Source of the DNA: CAVQLX01 sp963811605
GTDB lineage: Bacteria > Desulfobacterota > Binatia > DP-6
Assembly: GCA_963811605.1 (NCBI GenBank)
Contig: CAWESA010000008.1
Location: forward strand, 310,001-374,000
DNA length: 64,000 nucleotides
Direction: 5' to 3'
Shown in pieces: positions 35,118-43,983 of the stretch. A program made the translations under genes and the position numbers. Under the pieces are notes generated by a model. That model had not been told where the DNA came from, made no database searches, and saw nothing but the letters and a program-made list of their open reading frames with translations. Within the stretch, counting starts at the first letter, position 1, and the number at the start of each line of letters is the position of its first letter.

Positions 35118-35531
35118 TCAGGTGGCCGGCACGAAGTAGTGCAGCCCGATCGCGTCCGACACGCGTGTCACCCTCACCTCCACGCGCAGGTCGAGACGCA
35201 GCGCCTCCGGCGCGATCCCGCGTACGGCGGTGACCAGCCGCGGTCCCTCGTCCAGCTCGACGACGACGACCGCGTACGGCAGGTCGTCCGCGAACGGCGG
35301 TGCCAGCGCCTGGTGGGTGATCGTCCAGCTGTAGATGCTGCCGCTGCCCGAGACGGGCTGCCACTGCCAGCTCGCCGAGCCGCACGCACCGCACTGGATG
35401 CGCGGCGGATGGCGCCAGCGCGCGCAGGCCTCGCAGCGCTGCAGGTGGAGCGTGCCGCGAGCAAGGTGGGCGTAGAACTCGGCGTTCAGGCCGTCCGGAT
35501 TCGGCGTGAAGCGAGGCACGAACCCGCTCAC
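35118..35531 (-). CDS. DUF35 Zn-ribbon/OB-fold protein, partner of thiolase-like protein
   Basis: 137 aa. N-terminal zinc ribbon C-x2-C-x10-C-x2-C ('CEACARWRHPPRIQCGAC') then an OB-fold ('SIYSWTITHQAL', 'YAVVVVELDEGPRLV', 'VEVRVTRVSDAIGLHYF'). DUF35 proteins form complexes with thiolase-fold proteins; in the steroid pathway Ltp2-ChsH2-DUF35 is the known case. The ATG overlaps the stop of the thiolase-like gene (ATGA), supporting a stoichiometric pair. Confidence 0.9.
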   Translation of the reverse strand: MSGFVPRFTPNPDGLNAEFYAHLARGTLHLQRCEACARWRHPPRIQCGACGSASWQWQPVSGSGSIYSWTITHQALAPPFADDLPYAVVVVELDEGPRLVTAVRGIAPEALRLDLRVEVRVTRVSDAIGLHYFVPAT

Positions 35532-36706
35532 CGCTCGCTCCGCAGGATGGCGAGGCTCCCGTCACCGAAGTCGCCCCAGCCGGTGACGAGCCCGAGCCGC
35601 GCCCCCGGCACCTGCGCCGCGCCCGCCTCGCCGCGCAGCTGGCGCACCGCTTCGATCACGTGGTTCATGCCCCACATGTGCCCCTGCGACAGCAGCCCGC
35701 CGTGCGTGTTGAGCGGGTAGCGGCCGCCCAGCTCGATCGCGCCGTCGCGGACGAACGTCGGCGATTCCCCGGGTGCGCATAGCCCGAGGGCCTCGAGCTG
35801 GAGCAGGACGACGTAGGTGAAGCAGTCGTAGACCTCGAGGAAGTCCACGTCGTGCGGCCGGATGCCGGCCATCGCGAAGGCCTTCGGCGCCGCCGCGGTG
35901 AGGCCGATGCGGAAGAGGTCGGCGCGGTTGGGGATGTCGTCGGCCGGGTCGGGGTGCCCCTCGGCCGCGCCCATGAGCACGACTGGCGGGTGGCCGAGGT
36001 CGCGTGCGCGCTCGAGGCTGGTGACGACGATGGCGTTGGCGCAGTCGGTCTCGAGCGAGCAATCGTAGAGCCGGAACGGCTCCGACACCCAGCGCGCCGC
36101 GAGATACTGCTCCATGGTGAGCGGCTTGTCACGCATGAGGGCGCGCGAATTCAGCTGCGCGTGCTTGCGGCACGCCAGGGCGATCGCACCCGTGGCTTCG
36201 TCCGGCACGTGGTAGAGAAGCTTGTGGCGCGTCGCGATCCAGGCGTACATCTGCACCGGCAGCATCGCGCCGTAGGGGAGGTAGTAGTCCATGACCACGT
36301 CCGCGATCGTGGTCGCGATCAGACCGTGCTTCGGGGTACGGGCGCCGGGCTTGGGACGGAATGCGGAGTAGCCGTTCCAGCCGAAGACCACCAGGACCGT
36401 CGTGGCGAGCCCGGCGTCGACCGCCATGGCCGCGCTCTGCAGCGCAGCGGTCGGACTGGCGCCGCCCATGTGCACGGTGACCGAGTAGCGCAGGTCGCGC
36501 ACGCCCAGGTTGGCGGCCAGCTCCTCGGCCGTGGTGTAGCCCGGCGGCGGGATGATGCCGTCGATGTCGGCGGTCGCGAGGCCGGCGTCCGTGACTGCCT
36601 GACGCGCTACACGCAGCATCATCTCCACCGGCAGCTCGTCGGCGCCGCGCACGTAGTCGGTCTCGGCGACCCCGACGATGGCGGTGCGATCCGCGAATCC
36701 GGGCAC
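35528..36706 (-). CDS. Thiolase-fold lipid-transfer protein, nucleophilic Cys absent (Ltp2-like)
   Basis: 392 aa, the short SCPx/Ltp thiolase group. N-terminus 'FADRTAIVGVAETDYV'. The stretch that in thiolases carries the nucleophilic Cys (about residue 90) reads 'HMGGASPTAALQSA' without Cys, so classical thiolysis is unlikely; Ltp2-type retro-aldolases lack it too. The C-terminal 'NTHGGLLSQGHMWGMNHVIE' is conserved. Overlaps the DUF35 gene by 4 bp. A retro-aldol cleavage of a steroid- or lipid-CoA side chain is inference from the pairing. Confidence 0.88.
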   Translation of the reverse strand: MPGFADRTAIVGVAETDYVRGADELPVEMMLRVARQAVTDAGLATADIDGIIPPPGYTTAEELAANLGVRDLRYSVTVHMGGASPTAALQSAAMAVDAGLATTVLVVFGWNGYSAFRPKPGARTPKHGLIATTIADVVMDYYLPYGAMLPVQMYAWIATRHKLLYHVPDEATGAIALACRKHAQLNSRALMRDKPLTMEQYLAARWVSEPFRLYDCSLETDCANAIVVTSLERARDLGHPPVVLMGAAEGHPDPADDIPNRADLFRIGLTAAAPKAFAMAGIRPHDVDFLEVYDCFTYVVLLQLEALGLCAPGESPTFVRDGAIELGGRYPLNTHGGLLSQGHMWGMNHVIEAVRQLRGEAGAAQVPGARLGLVTGWGDFGDGSLAILRSER

Positions 36707-36751
36707 GCGGGCGGGTATGCCGCACGTTCCGTACTGCCGGCAAGCCTCGCG

Positions 36752-38296
36752 TCAGCCGCGGCGCCGTCGCCGCTGCACCTTCCAGAGCCAGCGATGCAGG
36801 ACCGTCTGCCCGGGCTCGAATCCGAACAGGGCCGGGAAGCGCAGGAAGAGCCGGCGCCGGCCGCGCAGGCGGATGCGTCCCAGCAGCAGCCCCGCCACGG
36901 GATTCGCCTCGCCGCGATGGACGGCCAGGAAATACGTGGCCGGTGCGCGCACGACGAGATCGGCTGCGTCGGCGCGTCCCGGCGCGACCTCGCAACGCTC
37001 GTCCCCGATCCGCATCACCCACTCGCCGCCACCGCTGCCGGTCAGCTCCCACTGCGTGGTGAACGCCAGCCCCGCGGCCTCGGTCGGGCGGAAGTACTGC
37101 GGCATCCAGCGCATCATGGCGTCGACGTTCTGGGTGCGGATGCGACGCAGGTTGACCAGCCGGACGCCCTGCGACGACGCGGGCGACGCGCGGTCGATCG
37201 GCGTGCGCCATTCGCCCGGTGGGATATCGTGGCGCGCGCGCGCCGATGGCGTGTCGAGCACGAACTGGGCGTCCTCGCGCGTCCGCGTGTGGGTCAGGGG
37301 CTTGAGCGTCTCGTCCAGATACGTGCGCCGCATCTGCCTGTCGCCGTGGAAGGCGTGCTCGATCTCCGCCGGGCACGTGGCGACGCAGTTGAAGCAGCGA
37401 TACTCGACGCGGAACGACAGCGCCTGCCAGAGCGCGGCGATCTCGTTGTCGGCCCATCGCTTGCGGAACTGCCTGGGGGAGCGTTCCGAGAGGTCGCCCA
37501 CCAGGTCGAGGAACCCGGGGATCGAGTCGCGATAGGTGTGGTTGTAGCAGGCGAAGAAATCGAAGGTGCCGTCCTGATGGATGGCGTCGGTCGGGCACGA
37601 CGCGACGCACAGGTTGCACTTGAGGCACGGGTTCCACTCGACGGGGCGGTCCGCGGCCGGCCACTCGAGGTTGGTGACCACCGTGTCGATCAGACAGTAG
37701 GCGCCGAAGCGACGGTGGAGGAAGTTGCGGCTGAGCCCGATCACGCCGAGCCCGGCGGCCTGCGCGACCAGCTTGTGGCTGAGCGGCCAGATCTTGTCCG
37801 CCCAGCGCTGGCTCACCTCCTGCGGCCAGCCGATCGTCGTGGTGAGACCCTCGCCGCCGAGCGCGTTCAGGAGCTTCACCGTGCGATGCCCCATCTGGAA
37901 GATGCGCTCCTCGCACGAGTACAGCTCGTGATTGGCCGTCGGCAGGTAGCGCGACTGCATCGCCGCCTTGTTCTCCTCGCCGATCAGGCACACCAGCGAG
38001 CGGGCGTGGGGATAGATGTAGAGGACCTCGTCGCGCTCGTGCGCCAGGGCGGGGTCGTCGATCGAGATCACGCCGACGTCGTCGGCCCACTCGGCGACGC
38101 GCGCCTTGAACTCGTCGAGCGGGATGGGCGCGGGCACGCCGCGGCCGGGGATCGGGGTGGAATCGAGCCGGTGGAAGGGCCAGCAGTGGGCCGTGGCGGG
38201 GGGCACCGTGTCCGGCGCTTCCGGCCGGCGCTTTCCCGGCGCGGGGAACGGGAACGGCCAGTCGACGGCGGAGGGCGGGCGACGGGAGACGGCCAT
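36752..38296 (-). CDS. QueG-like 4Fe-4S protein fused to SCP2 sterol-carrier domain
   Basis: 514 aa from 'MAVSRRPPSAVDW'. N-half resembles epoxyqueuosine-reductase/reductive-dehalogenase-type proteins: 'HKLVAQAAGLGVIGLSRNFL', 'RFGAYCLIDTVVTN', then iron-sulfur ligands 'CLKCNLCVASCPTDAI' (CxxCxxCxxxCP), later 'YRCFNCVATCPAEI'. C-half (~residues 385-510) is an SCP2-type domain ('WMPQYFRPTEAAGL', 'WVMRIGDERCEV', 'ADLVVRAPATYFLAVHRGE'). Single polypeptide with no stop between. Starts 11 bp after TetR and precedes the thiolase-like gene by 45 bp. A redox reaction on a carrier-bound lipid is inference. Confidence 0.9.
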   Translation of the reverse strand: MAVSRRPPSAVDWPFPFPAPGKRRPEAPDTVPPATAHCWPFHRLDSTPIPGRGVPAPIPLDEFKARVAEWADDVGVISIDDPALAHERDEVLYIYPHARSLVCLIGEENKAAMQSRYLPTANHELYSCEERIFQMGHRTVKLLNALGGEGLTTTIGWPQEVSQRWADKIWPLSHKLVAQAAGLGVIGLSRNFLHRRFGAYCLIDTVVTNLEWPAADRPVEWNPCLKCNLCVASCPTDAIHQDGTFDFFACYNHTYRDSIPGFLDLVGDLSERSPRQFRKRWADNEIAALWQALSFRVEYRCFNCVATCPAEIEHAFHGDRQMRRTYLDETLKPLTHTRTREDAQFVLDTPSARARHDIPPGEWRTPIDRASPASSQGVRLVNLRRIRTQNVDAMMRWMPQYFRPTEAAGLAFTTQWELTGSGGGEWVMRIGDERCEVAPGRADAADLVVRAPATYFLAVHRGEANPVAGLLLGRIRLRGRRRLFLRFPALFGFEPGQTVLHRWLWKVQRRRRRG

Positions 38297-38307
38297 CGCG
38301 GTCCTCG

Positions 38308-38940
38308 TCAGGCCGCCCGGACGGGGGCGGGCAGGAGCCAGCGCAGGGCGCCCTCGAGCACGGCGTCGAGCACGTCGTCGGCGTGGCCCTCGGAGGTCTC
38401 CACCAGGAGGCCCGAGATCGTCAGCGACGTGACCCCGTGGATCTCGGCCCACAGGGCGTTCGTCACCACCATGGCGTCCAGGTCCGCGCGTAGCTCGCCA
38501 CTCGCGATGCCCGCGACGACGACATCGCGCAGCAGGAGGAGGGTGAACATCTCGCGCTGCACGGCTTCTCGACGATGCGGCGTGCCCGGGCCGCCGTGGA
38601 ACATGAGGTCGAAGCTCGCCGGGTGCTCGCTCCCGAAGCGGTGGTAGGCGCGCCCCATGGCGCGAAGGCGCTCGGCCGCGGTCGTCCCTCCGGCGGCTCG
38701 CAGGTAGGCGGCGAGGGACTCGTGGGCTTCCATGCGCAGCTGGTCGAGGATGTCCTCGATGCCGCGGAAGTGGAGGTAGAGTGCCGTCGGGCTGACGCCG
38801 ACCGACTGGGCGAGCGCGCGCGCCGTCACCCCGTCGCTGCCCTGGGCGAGGTGGATGCGGCGCGCGGCGCGCAGGATGGCGGCGCGCAGGTCGCGCGTCC
38901 CACGCCGCGCGCGGCCGGTCGCTGCACCTCGGGTTAACAT
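38308..38940 (-). CDS. TetR/AcrR-family transcriptional regulator
   Basis: 210 aa. HTH: 'LRAAILRAARRIHLAQGSDG', 'ARALAQSVGVSPTALYLHFR', 'GIEDILDQLRM'. C-terminal 'WAEIHGVTSLTISGLLVETS' is typical of TetR_C_33-like ligand domains. Its ATG lies at the centre of a perfect 25-bp palindrome, implying strong autoregulation and a very short or absent leader. First gene of the operon with the QueG/SCP2, thiolase-like and DUF35 genes. Confidence 0.93.
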   Translation of the reverse strand: MLTRGAATGRARRGTRDLRAAILRAARRIHLAQGSDGVTARALAQSVGVSPTALYLHFRGIEDILDQLRMEAHESLAAYLRAAGGTTAAERLRAMGRAYHRFGSEHPASFDLMFHGGPGTPHRREAVQREMFTLLLLRDVVVAGIASGELRADLDAMVVTNALWAEIHGVTSLTISGLLVETSEGHADDVLDAVLEGALRWLLPAPVRAA

Positions 38941-38952
38941 TGTTAACCCGAG
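38928..38952. promoter_or_regulatory. Perfect 25-bp palindrome over the TetR start (operator)
   Basis: Left arm CTCGGGTTAACA (38928-38939), centre T, right arm TGTTAACCCGAG (38941-38952): 12-1-12 with no mismatch. The TetR ATG (38940-38938 on the minus strand) sits at the centre. A palindrome of this length is very unlikely by chance in GC-rich DNA and is AT-rich in the core (GTTAAC). Confidence 0.85.
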
Positions 38953-38999
38953 TATGCGTCCGCTCCGTCCGAGTCAAGCCAGAAGAGGCTTGCAGCTGC

Positions 39000-39707
39000 T
39001 CAGTCGCGACGTCCGCCCGTGAAGCGGAGCAGCATCAGGAACAGGTTGACGAAGTTCAGGTAGAGGGACAGGGCGCCGGCGATGGCATACGAGCCGGACT
39101 GGCCCTCCGGCACCGCCAGGGCGAGCGTCTTCATGCGCTGCGCGTCGTAGGCGGTGAGACCGGTGAACACGATCACCCCGGCGAACGAGATGAGGAACTG
39201 CATGGCGTCGTTGTGCCAGAAGATCCCGATCAGCGAGGCGAGCACGACGCCGATCAGACCCATGAACAGGAACTGCCCCCAGCCCGCCAGGCTGCGACTG
39301 GTGGTCGTCCCGAACACGGCCAGGGCTCCGAACATGCCGGCGGTGACGACGAAGGTCGTCGCGATCGACTCGCCCGTGTACAGGAGCAGGATGTACGACA
39401 GGGTCGCGCCGGTCAGCGCCGAGTAGCCGACGAAGAGGAGCGAGGCGGTCCCGGGCGCCAGGCGCGATGCGCCTGCCGACAGGGTGACGACCACCCCGAG
39501 CTGGACGATCAGCAGTGCGAACAGCAGCCACCGGTTGGTCGCGATGGTCACCGCCCAGTTCGTCCCCGCGACGTAGGATGCGACGAGGGCGGTGATGGCG
39601 AGTCCGACGGCCATCCAGCCGTAGACGGCGCGCAGGAACGACGTGACCCGCTCGGCGGTGGCCGTCGGGCTCAGCGTGGCATCGGACAGGGAGTCGTAGC
39701 GTCCCAT
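39000..39707 (-). CDS. Bax inhibitor-1/YccA family membrane protein
   Basis: 235 aa, multi-spanning (about seven hydrophobic segments). Family motifs: 'AVYGWMAVGLAITALVASYV', 'YSALTGATLSYILLLYTGES', 'LTAYDAQRMKTLALA', 'GALSLYLNFVNLFLMLLRF'. BI-1 proteins are ion- or pH-gated membrane proteins related to stress tolerance. A strong AGGAGG lies 6 bp upstream of the ATG. Monocistronic, about 50 bp from the TetR operator region on the same strand. Confidence 0.94.
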   Translation of the reverse strand: MGRYDSLSDATLSPTATAERVTSFLRAVYGWMAVGLAITALVASYVAGTNWAVTIATNRWLLFALLIVQLGVVVTLSAGASRLAPGTASLLFVGYSALTGATLSYILLLYTGESIATTFVVTAGMFGALAVFGTTTSRSLAGWGQFLFMGLIGVVLASLIGIFWHNDAMQFLISFAGVIVFTGLTAYDAQRMKTLALAVPEGQSGSYAIAGALSLYLNFVNLFLMLLRFTGGRRD

Positions 39708-39935
39708 GATGGACCTCCTGGGGGGTGAGTAGCTCGGAATCGTACACCGACCGCCGGTGCGCCGAAACCGGCCCCTGCGGCCGGCTCCCGGACCGGACCA
39801 TTCCCGCCGGACCCGGGCTTTCGCGCCAGCGCGGACGACGACGGCCCGGCATCGTCGCCCGGCGACGGCGCGCCGTCGCGCGCCGGAGACGCCGCGCGCC
39901 CATGCGAGCCACGCGGCGTCCCTCGCGCGACGCTG

Positions 39936-42900
39936 CTACTGGACGAACGCCCCGCTCGGCGAGCCGCCCCCGGGAACCGGCGGGCACGAGACGGGCGCCG
40001 GCGTCTTCGGCGCCGCCTTGAAGTAGTCGGGCTGGTCGTACCGGGACGACGACGGCGGATTGCCGCGCGTCCGCGCCGGGGCGTCGGCGCACCAGCCGTC
40101 GGTGATGCCCAGGCGCAGGCGCACCGCGACGCGGCCCTGCGCGACCTCGTCGAGCGAGTAGCTCCACGCCGCCTTGCCGCCCTTCACGGTGATCGAGTCC
40201 GATTTCACGATCACCGTCCGGATCGGTCCGGCAGGGTCGTTGCTCTTGAAGCGCCAGCCCTTGAGCGTGCCGTTCCCGAGACGCGTCCAGCCCGTGGCCG
40301 GCAGATCCACGACGACCACGTCGTCGGTGAGGCCGGCCGAGTTGTAGACCGTCAGCGCCGCGCCGCCGATCGTCGGATCGCCCACGCTCCCCGCGGCCGG
40401 CGGAACGATGCGCGCGGCCACGGGAGCATCCTTGGTGCTCGACTTGAAGCTCACCTTCTTCTTCGAATCGGTGGTCCCGTCCTGCAGGGTGAGGGCCTTG
40501 GTCGGCACCAGGATGGGAGCCGAGCCGGGGAAGCTGGTGGGATCCGCCGGGTCGCGCCCGACGTCGATCTCGTCGCGATCGAGGAAGCCGTCCTCGTCGC
40601 GGTCGACACCGAGGCGCATGCCCGAGCCGGGGGGCACGCACGTGTAGGTGATGGTGTTGCCGGCCGTGCCGGCGACGGCGCGCAGCGCGGCGTCGCCGAG
40701 CTGCGGCTCGGCGGTGCGATCGGGCAGGAAGCTGCCGTTGCCGAGCCGCACCCAGCCGCGCGCCTCGCCGCCGGCGATGCCCTTCGCGATCACGTCGCAC
40801 TCGCCCGCCGCCGCGCGTGCGATCAGCAGGTCGATACGCGGTCCGACGACGCCGGCGCTGGTCGGATCCAGCGTGATCTGCTGGCCCACGACCGGCGCGA
40901 GGTTGCTGTCGAACGCGAGCATGAACTGCTCGACGTCGCGGCGCGTTCCGTTGTCCGGGAAGCCGACGCCCGATCCCCCGATCTGGTCGTTGCGGAACAC
41001 GTTGGCGTTGAAGAAGCGGAAGAGGGTGTCGACCGAGCCGTCGTGCAGGTACCCGAAGCCGCGGACCTGCGGGCCCTGGAAGCCGAGGTTGAGCGGCGTC
41101 ACGCCGTTGACGTCGAGCGCGCCGAACATGCCGACCTTCTGGTAGAGGTTGCGCAGGTGCGGGATCTTGATGATCTGCACCTCGTTCTCGAAGCTCGCCC
41201 TGCCGTCGGTGCCGAAGTGCCCGAGCCCCGGCTGCAGGCGGTGGCATCCCTCGCACGTGAAGCCGAGCTGCTGGTTGAAGAACGTCCCCGCGGTCCCGTC
41301 CGACAGCCGCGGCCCCATGTAGAAGGAGAAGCCGCGCGACTGCGCCGGCGTGAGGGAGTTGTCGAGCGCGCGCACCGGATTCGGCGGCAGCTTGATCTCG
41401 AGGGCGAAGTTCGTGAACTTCTGCATGTCGGCGGGGTCGAGCTCGCTGTCGCGTCCCACCAATCCCGGGAAGGCCGCGTTGAAGTTGTTGAACGAGACGT
41501 TCTCGTCGAAGGCCGAGGCGGCGTTGCCCGGCGGGTTGGCGCGATCGCCGCGCCAGTGCATCGCGCCGCTGCCCTTGAGCCCGCGCAGCGTCTGCGTCGT
41601 CATCGGGCCCTTCATGGGGTGGAAGTCGGTCAGCGTGCCGGTGCCGTTGATCGGCGAGGGCAGCGTGAACACCCCCGAGGAGATGGCGATACCGAGATTG
41701 ATCGGGATCGGGTTCGTCTTGACGTCGTCGTCCGGGTTGCCGAGGTCCCACGCGAGGTCGTCCATGTCGCCGAAGACGTGGCAGCTGGCGCAGGACGCCT
41801 CACCGTTGCTGGAGGTCGCGACCGCGTCGTACAGGAACGGCCGTCCCTCCACGACCTCCGGCGGCTCCGGGTTGTGGAGCGGGAGGCGCTGCGTCTCGCT
41901 GCGCGAGCCCAGATCGACGACCGACACGGTGTCGTCGAAGCGGGTGAGCACGAACAGTCGCGTCTGGCCGGGGTCGAGCACGAGGCCGCTCGGGCCGCCG
42001 CCGGTCAGGGAGATGTAGTTCGCGCTCGCGGACACCGGATCGAAGCTGTCGTTCTCGATCGCGGTGGTCGGGAAGACGCCGATCTTCGCCGAGCCGAAGG
42101 CGGCGACGTAGAGCGTGCCACCGTCGGTGGTGACGGCCATGGCCGCCGGTGTCGACAGGCTGTGCTCCTTCACGCCCGCCGGCGCCGGACGCAGCGAGTA
42201 GTCGATGTGCTTGTTCAGGTGGCGCGGGGCCACGCTGCTGCCGGAGATCACCGTGATGCGGGACTCGGCCAGATGGCCCTGCACCGTGCTGCCGCCGAAC
42301 ACGCCCGGTCCCTCGAACAGGACCTCGTTCCGGGCCTCGGTGTTGGAGACGTAGAGCACGCCGCTCACCGGATTGACCGCCATGTTGAAGAGCGTCGTAC
42401 CGACGTGGCTGAAGGCGGCCGACTGCGCGAGGGTGGTTGCATCGATCGCGAACACGTCCTGGTCCGGCAACGAGAACTGGACCGCCGCGCTCCAGTCGCG
42501 TCCCAGCGTGTCGAGCCACTCGTCGGTGAGGGGGTCGTGGCGGACGATGAGCCCGGTCTCGGGGGCCCTGCGCCCGGCGTAGTTCGTGCCGGGTCCGGGA
42601 ACGCCGCCCGGCACGGTGATGCCGTGGACGGCGCAGGGCGGGGCGGCGGCGAAGCCGTCGCACACCGCCTGCTCGGACAGCGAGGTCGTGCCGTTCCCCG
42701 ACTTGAACGCGGCGGCGTAGACCGTGCCGCCATCGCCGCTGACGGCGAGCGCGCGCGGCGTGTCGCTGAAGAGCGTGACGATCCTGATCGGGACGCCGCC
42801 CAGGGCCGCCCCCGGCGCGCTGGCGTCGAAGACCCAGACGTCGGCGCGGCCGACGCCGGGCGTGGTGAGCTGCGGATCGCCCGCCCCGGGGACCCCGGCG

Positions 42901-43352
42901 AGCGTGGGATTCGTCCGCTGCTGGCCACGGTGGGCGGTGGTGATGAAGGCGCGGCCGCCGCCGGGCCCGGCGAACACGATGTCGCGCGGCTCGTCGCCCA
43001 CCAGGAGCGTGCGCACGACGCGCGGCGGATCGGCGGCGACGTCGACCACGCTGACGCTGTCCGACAGGTGGTTCACCACCCACACCTCGCCGTTCGAGCG
43101 AGCGGCCACGGCGACGGGTTCCATGCCGACGGGGACCGAGGCGCGGCGGGCCAGACCGCCGGCGCCCACGTCGAAGATCTCCAGCCGGTCGTCCGGGGTG
43201 TTGACGGCGAACAGGCGTGTGCCGTCCGGCGACAGCGCCAGAGGTCGCACCTGACCGCTCTCGAACGTGGTGAACGAGGCCGCGGCGGGGGCCGCGGCGA
43301 CCAGTGTCAGGAGCAGAACGGCGGGCAGGCGGCAAGGGGGCAGGGTCCGCAT
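39936..43352 (-). CDS. Secreted beta-propeller / di-haem cytochrome c protein
   Basis: 1138 aa with a signal peptide ('LPAVLLLTLVAAAPAAAS'). N-terminal ~450 residues are a YVTN/SMP-30-type beta-propeller ('DGTRLFAVNTPDDRLEIFDV', 'SNGEVWVVNHLSDSVSVVDV'). Then two CxxCH haem sites, 'CASCH' near residue 520 and 'CEGCH' near 700, and a terminal EF-hand-like 'DRDEDGFLDRDEIDVGRD' near 915. Cytochrome-c-peroxidase/MauG-like oxidation on a propeller scaffold is suggested. No partner gene adjacent. The ~230 bp before it hold nothing recognised. RBS GGAGG lies upstream of the ATG. Confidence 0.85.
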   Translation of the reverse strand: MRTLPPCRLPAVLLLTLVAAAPAAASFTTFESGQVRPLALSPDGTRLFAVNTPDDRLEIFDVGAGGLARRASVPVGMEPVAVAARSNGEVWVVNHLSDSVSVVDVAADPPRVVRTLLVGDEPRDIVFAGPGGGRAFITTAHRGQQRTNPTLAGVPGAGDPQLTTPGVGRADVWVFDASAPGAALGGVPIRIVTLFSDTPRALAVSGDGGTVYAAAFKSGNGTTSLSEQAVCDGFAAAPPCAVHGITVPGGVPGPGTNYAGRRAPETGLIVRHDPLTDEWLDTLGRDWSAAVQFSLPDQDVFAIDATTLAQSAAFSHVGTTLFNMAVNPVSGVLYVSNTEARNEVLFEGPGVFGGSTVQGHLAESRITVISGSSVAPRHLNKHIDYSLRPAPAGVKEHSLSTPAAMAVTTDGGTLYVAAFGSAKIGVFPTTAIENDSFDPVSASANYISLTGGGPSGLVLDPGQTRLFVLTRFDDTVSVVDLGSRSETQRLPLHNPEPPEVVEGRPFLYDAVATSSNGEASCASCHVFGDMDDLAWDLGNPDDDVKTNPIPINLGIAISSGVFTLPSPINGTGTLTDFHPMKGPMTTQTLRGLKGSGAMHWRGDRANPPGNAASAFDENVSFNNFNAAFPGLVGRDSELDPADMQKFTNFALEIKLPPNPVRALDNSLTPAQSRGFSFYMGPRLSDGTAGTFFNQQLGFTCEGCHRLQPGLGHFGTDGRASFENEVQIIKIPHLRNLYQKVGMFGALDVNGVTPLNLGFQGPQVRGFGYLHDGSVDTLFRFFNANVFRNDQIGGSGVGFPDNGTRRDVEQFMLAFDSNLAPVVGQQITLDPTSAGVVGPRIDLLIARAAAGECDVIAKGIAGGEARGWVRLGNGSFLPDRTAEPQLGDAALRAVAGTAGNTITYTCVPPGSGMRLGVDRDEDGFLDRDEIDVGRDPADPTSFPGSAPILVPTKALTLQDGTTDSKKKVSFKSSTKDAPVAARIVPPAAGSVGDPTIGGAALTVYNSAGLTDDVVVVDLPATGWTRLGNGTLKGWRFKSNDPAGPIRTVIVKSDSITVKGGKAAWSYSLDEVAQGRVAVRLRLGITDGWCADAPARTRGNPPSSSRYDQPDYFKAAPKTPAPVSCPPVPGGGSPSGAFVQ

Positions 43353-43603
43353 AGTGAGCCTCCAGGTTGGGCGAGGGCCATCCCGTCCCGTACCGCCCCG
43401 AGCCGCAAGGCGTCAACGCAAACCGTACAAGCGACCTCCGCGCGGCCTGAACGGTCCGGTGCAGCCAGGAAGCTGGCGCCTGCGTCAAAACGCCGCGGCC
43501 GGCCCCGGCGGGCGGAGCGGGCAATTCAGCGCGCCGCCCCGGTCGTCAGGGTGGCGATCACCTCGCGGACTCGCTCGCCGTGGACGGTCTTTCGCGGGCG
43601 CGG

Positions 43604-43870
43604 TCAGTCCCAGTCGCCGTGATGCGGGTGATGGTGCTTGTGGTGCTTGTCCCAGTGCTTCCAGTGCTTCCCGTAGTGCTTGTACGGGGGATAGTAGTAG
43701 ACGGGCGGCTCGTACACGACCTGTGGCGGGGGAGCGACCACGACCGGCGGCCCGACGGGAGGACCTGCGTGCACCGAGAGCCCCGGCGCGTGGATCGAGA
43801 TCTGAGCCAGCGCGGGCGCGAGCGGCAAGCTCCAGGCCAGCAACGCGGCCGCAACCATCGTGGTCCGCAT
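43604..43870 (-). CDS. Small secreted His- and Pro-rich protein
   Basis: 88 aa from 'MRTTMVAAALLAWSLPLAPA' with AGGAGG 7 bp upstream. After a signal peptide it has a Pro-rich middle ('GPPVGPPVVVAPPPQ') and a C-terminus with clustered His and Lys ('KHWKHWDKHHKHHHPHHGDW'), which would bind Ni, Zn or Cu. No family recognised. Upstream is the divergent molybdoenzyme, 113 bp away. Metal storage or delivery is speculation. Confidence 0.7.
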   Translation of the reverse strand: MRTTMVAAALLAWSLPLAPALAQISIHAPGLSVHAGPPVGPPVVVAPPPQVVYEPPVYYYPPYKHYGKHWKHWDKHHKHHHPHHGDWD

Positions 43871-43983
43871 CAGAGCACCTCCTGCGCGCGGTTGAACCAT
43901 CCTCGAGGGCAAAGGTTATGTGGGATCCCCGAAGGCACAAGAGCTCGCGTTGACGATTTTCATGCGTCGTACTAGGCGGTCTC

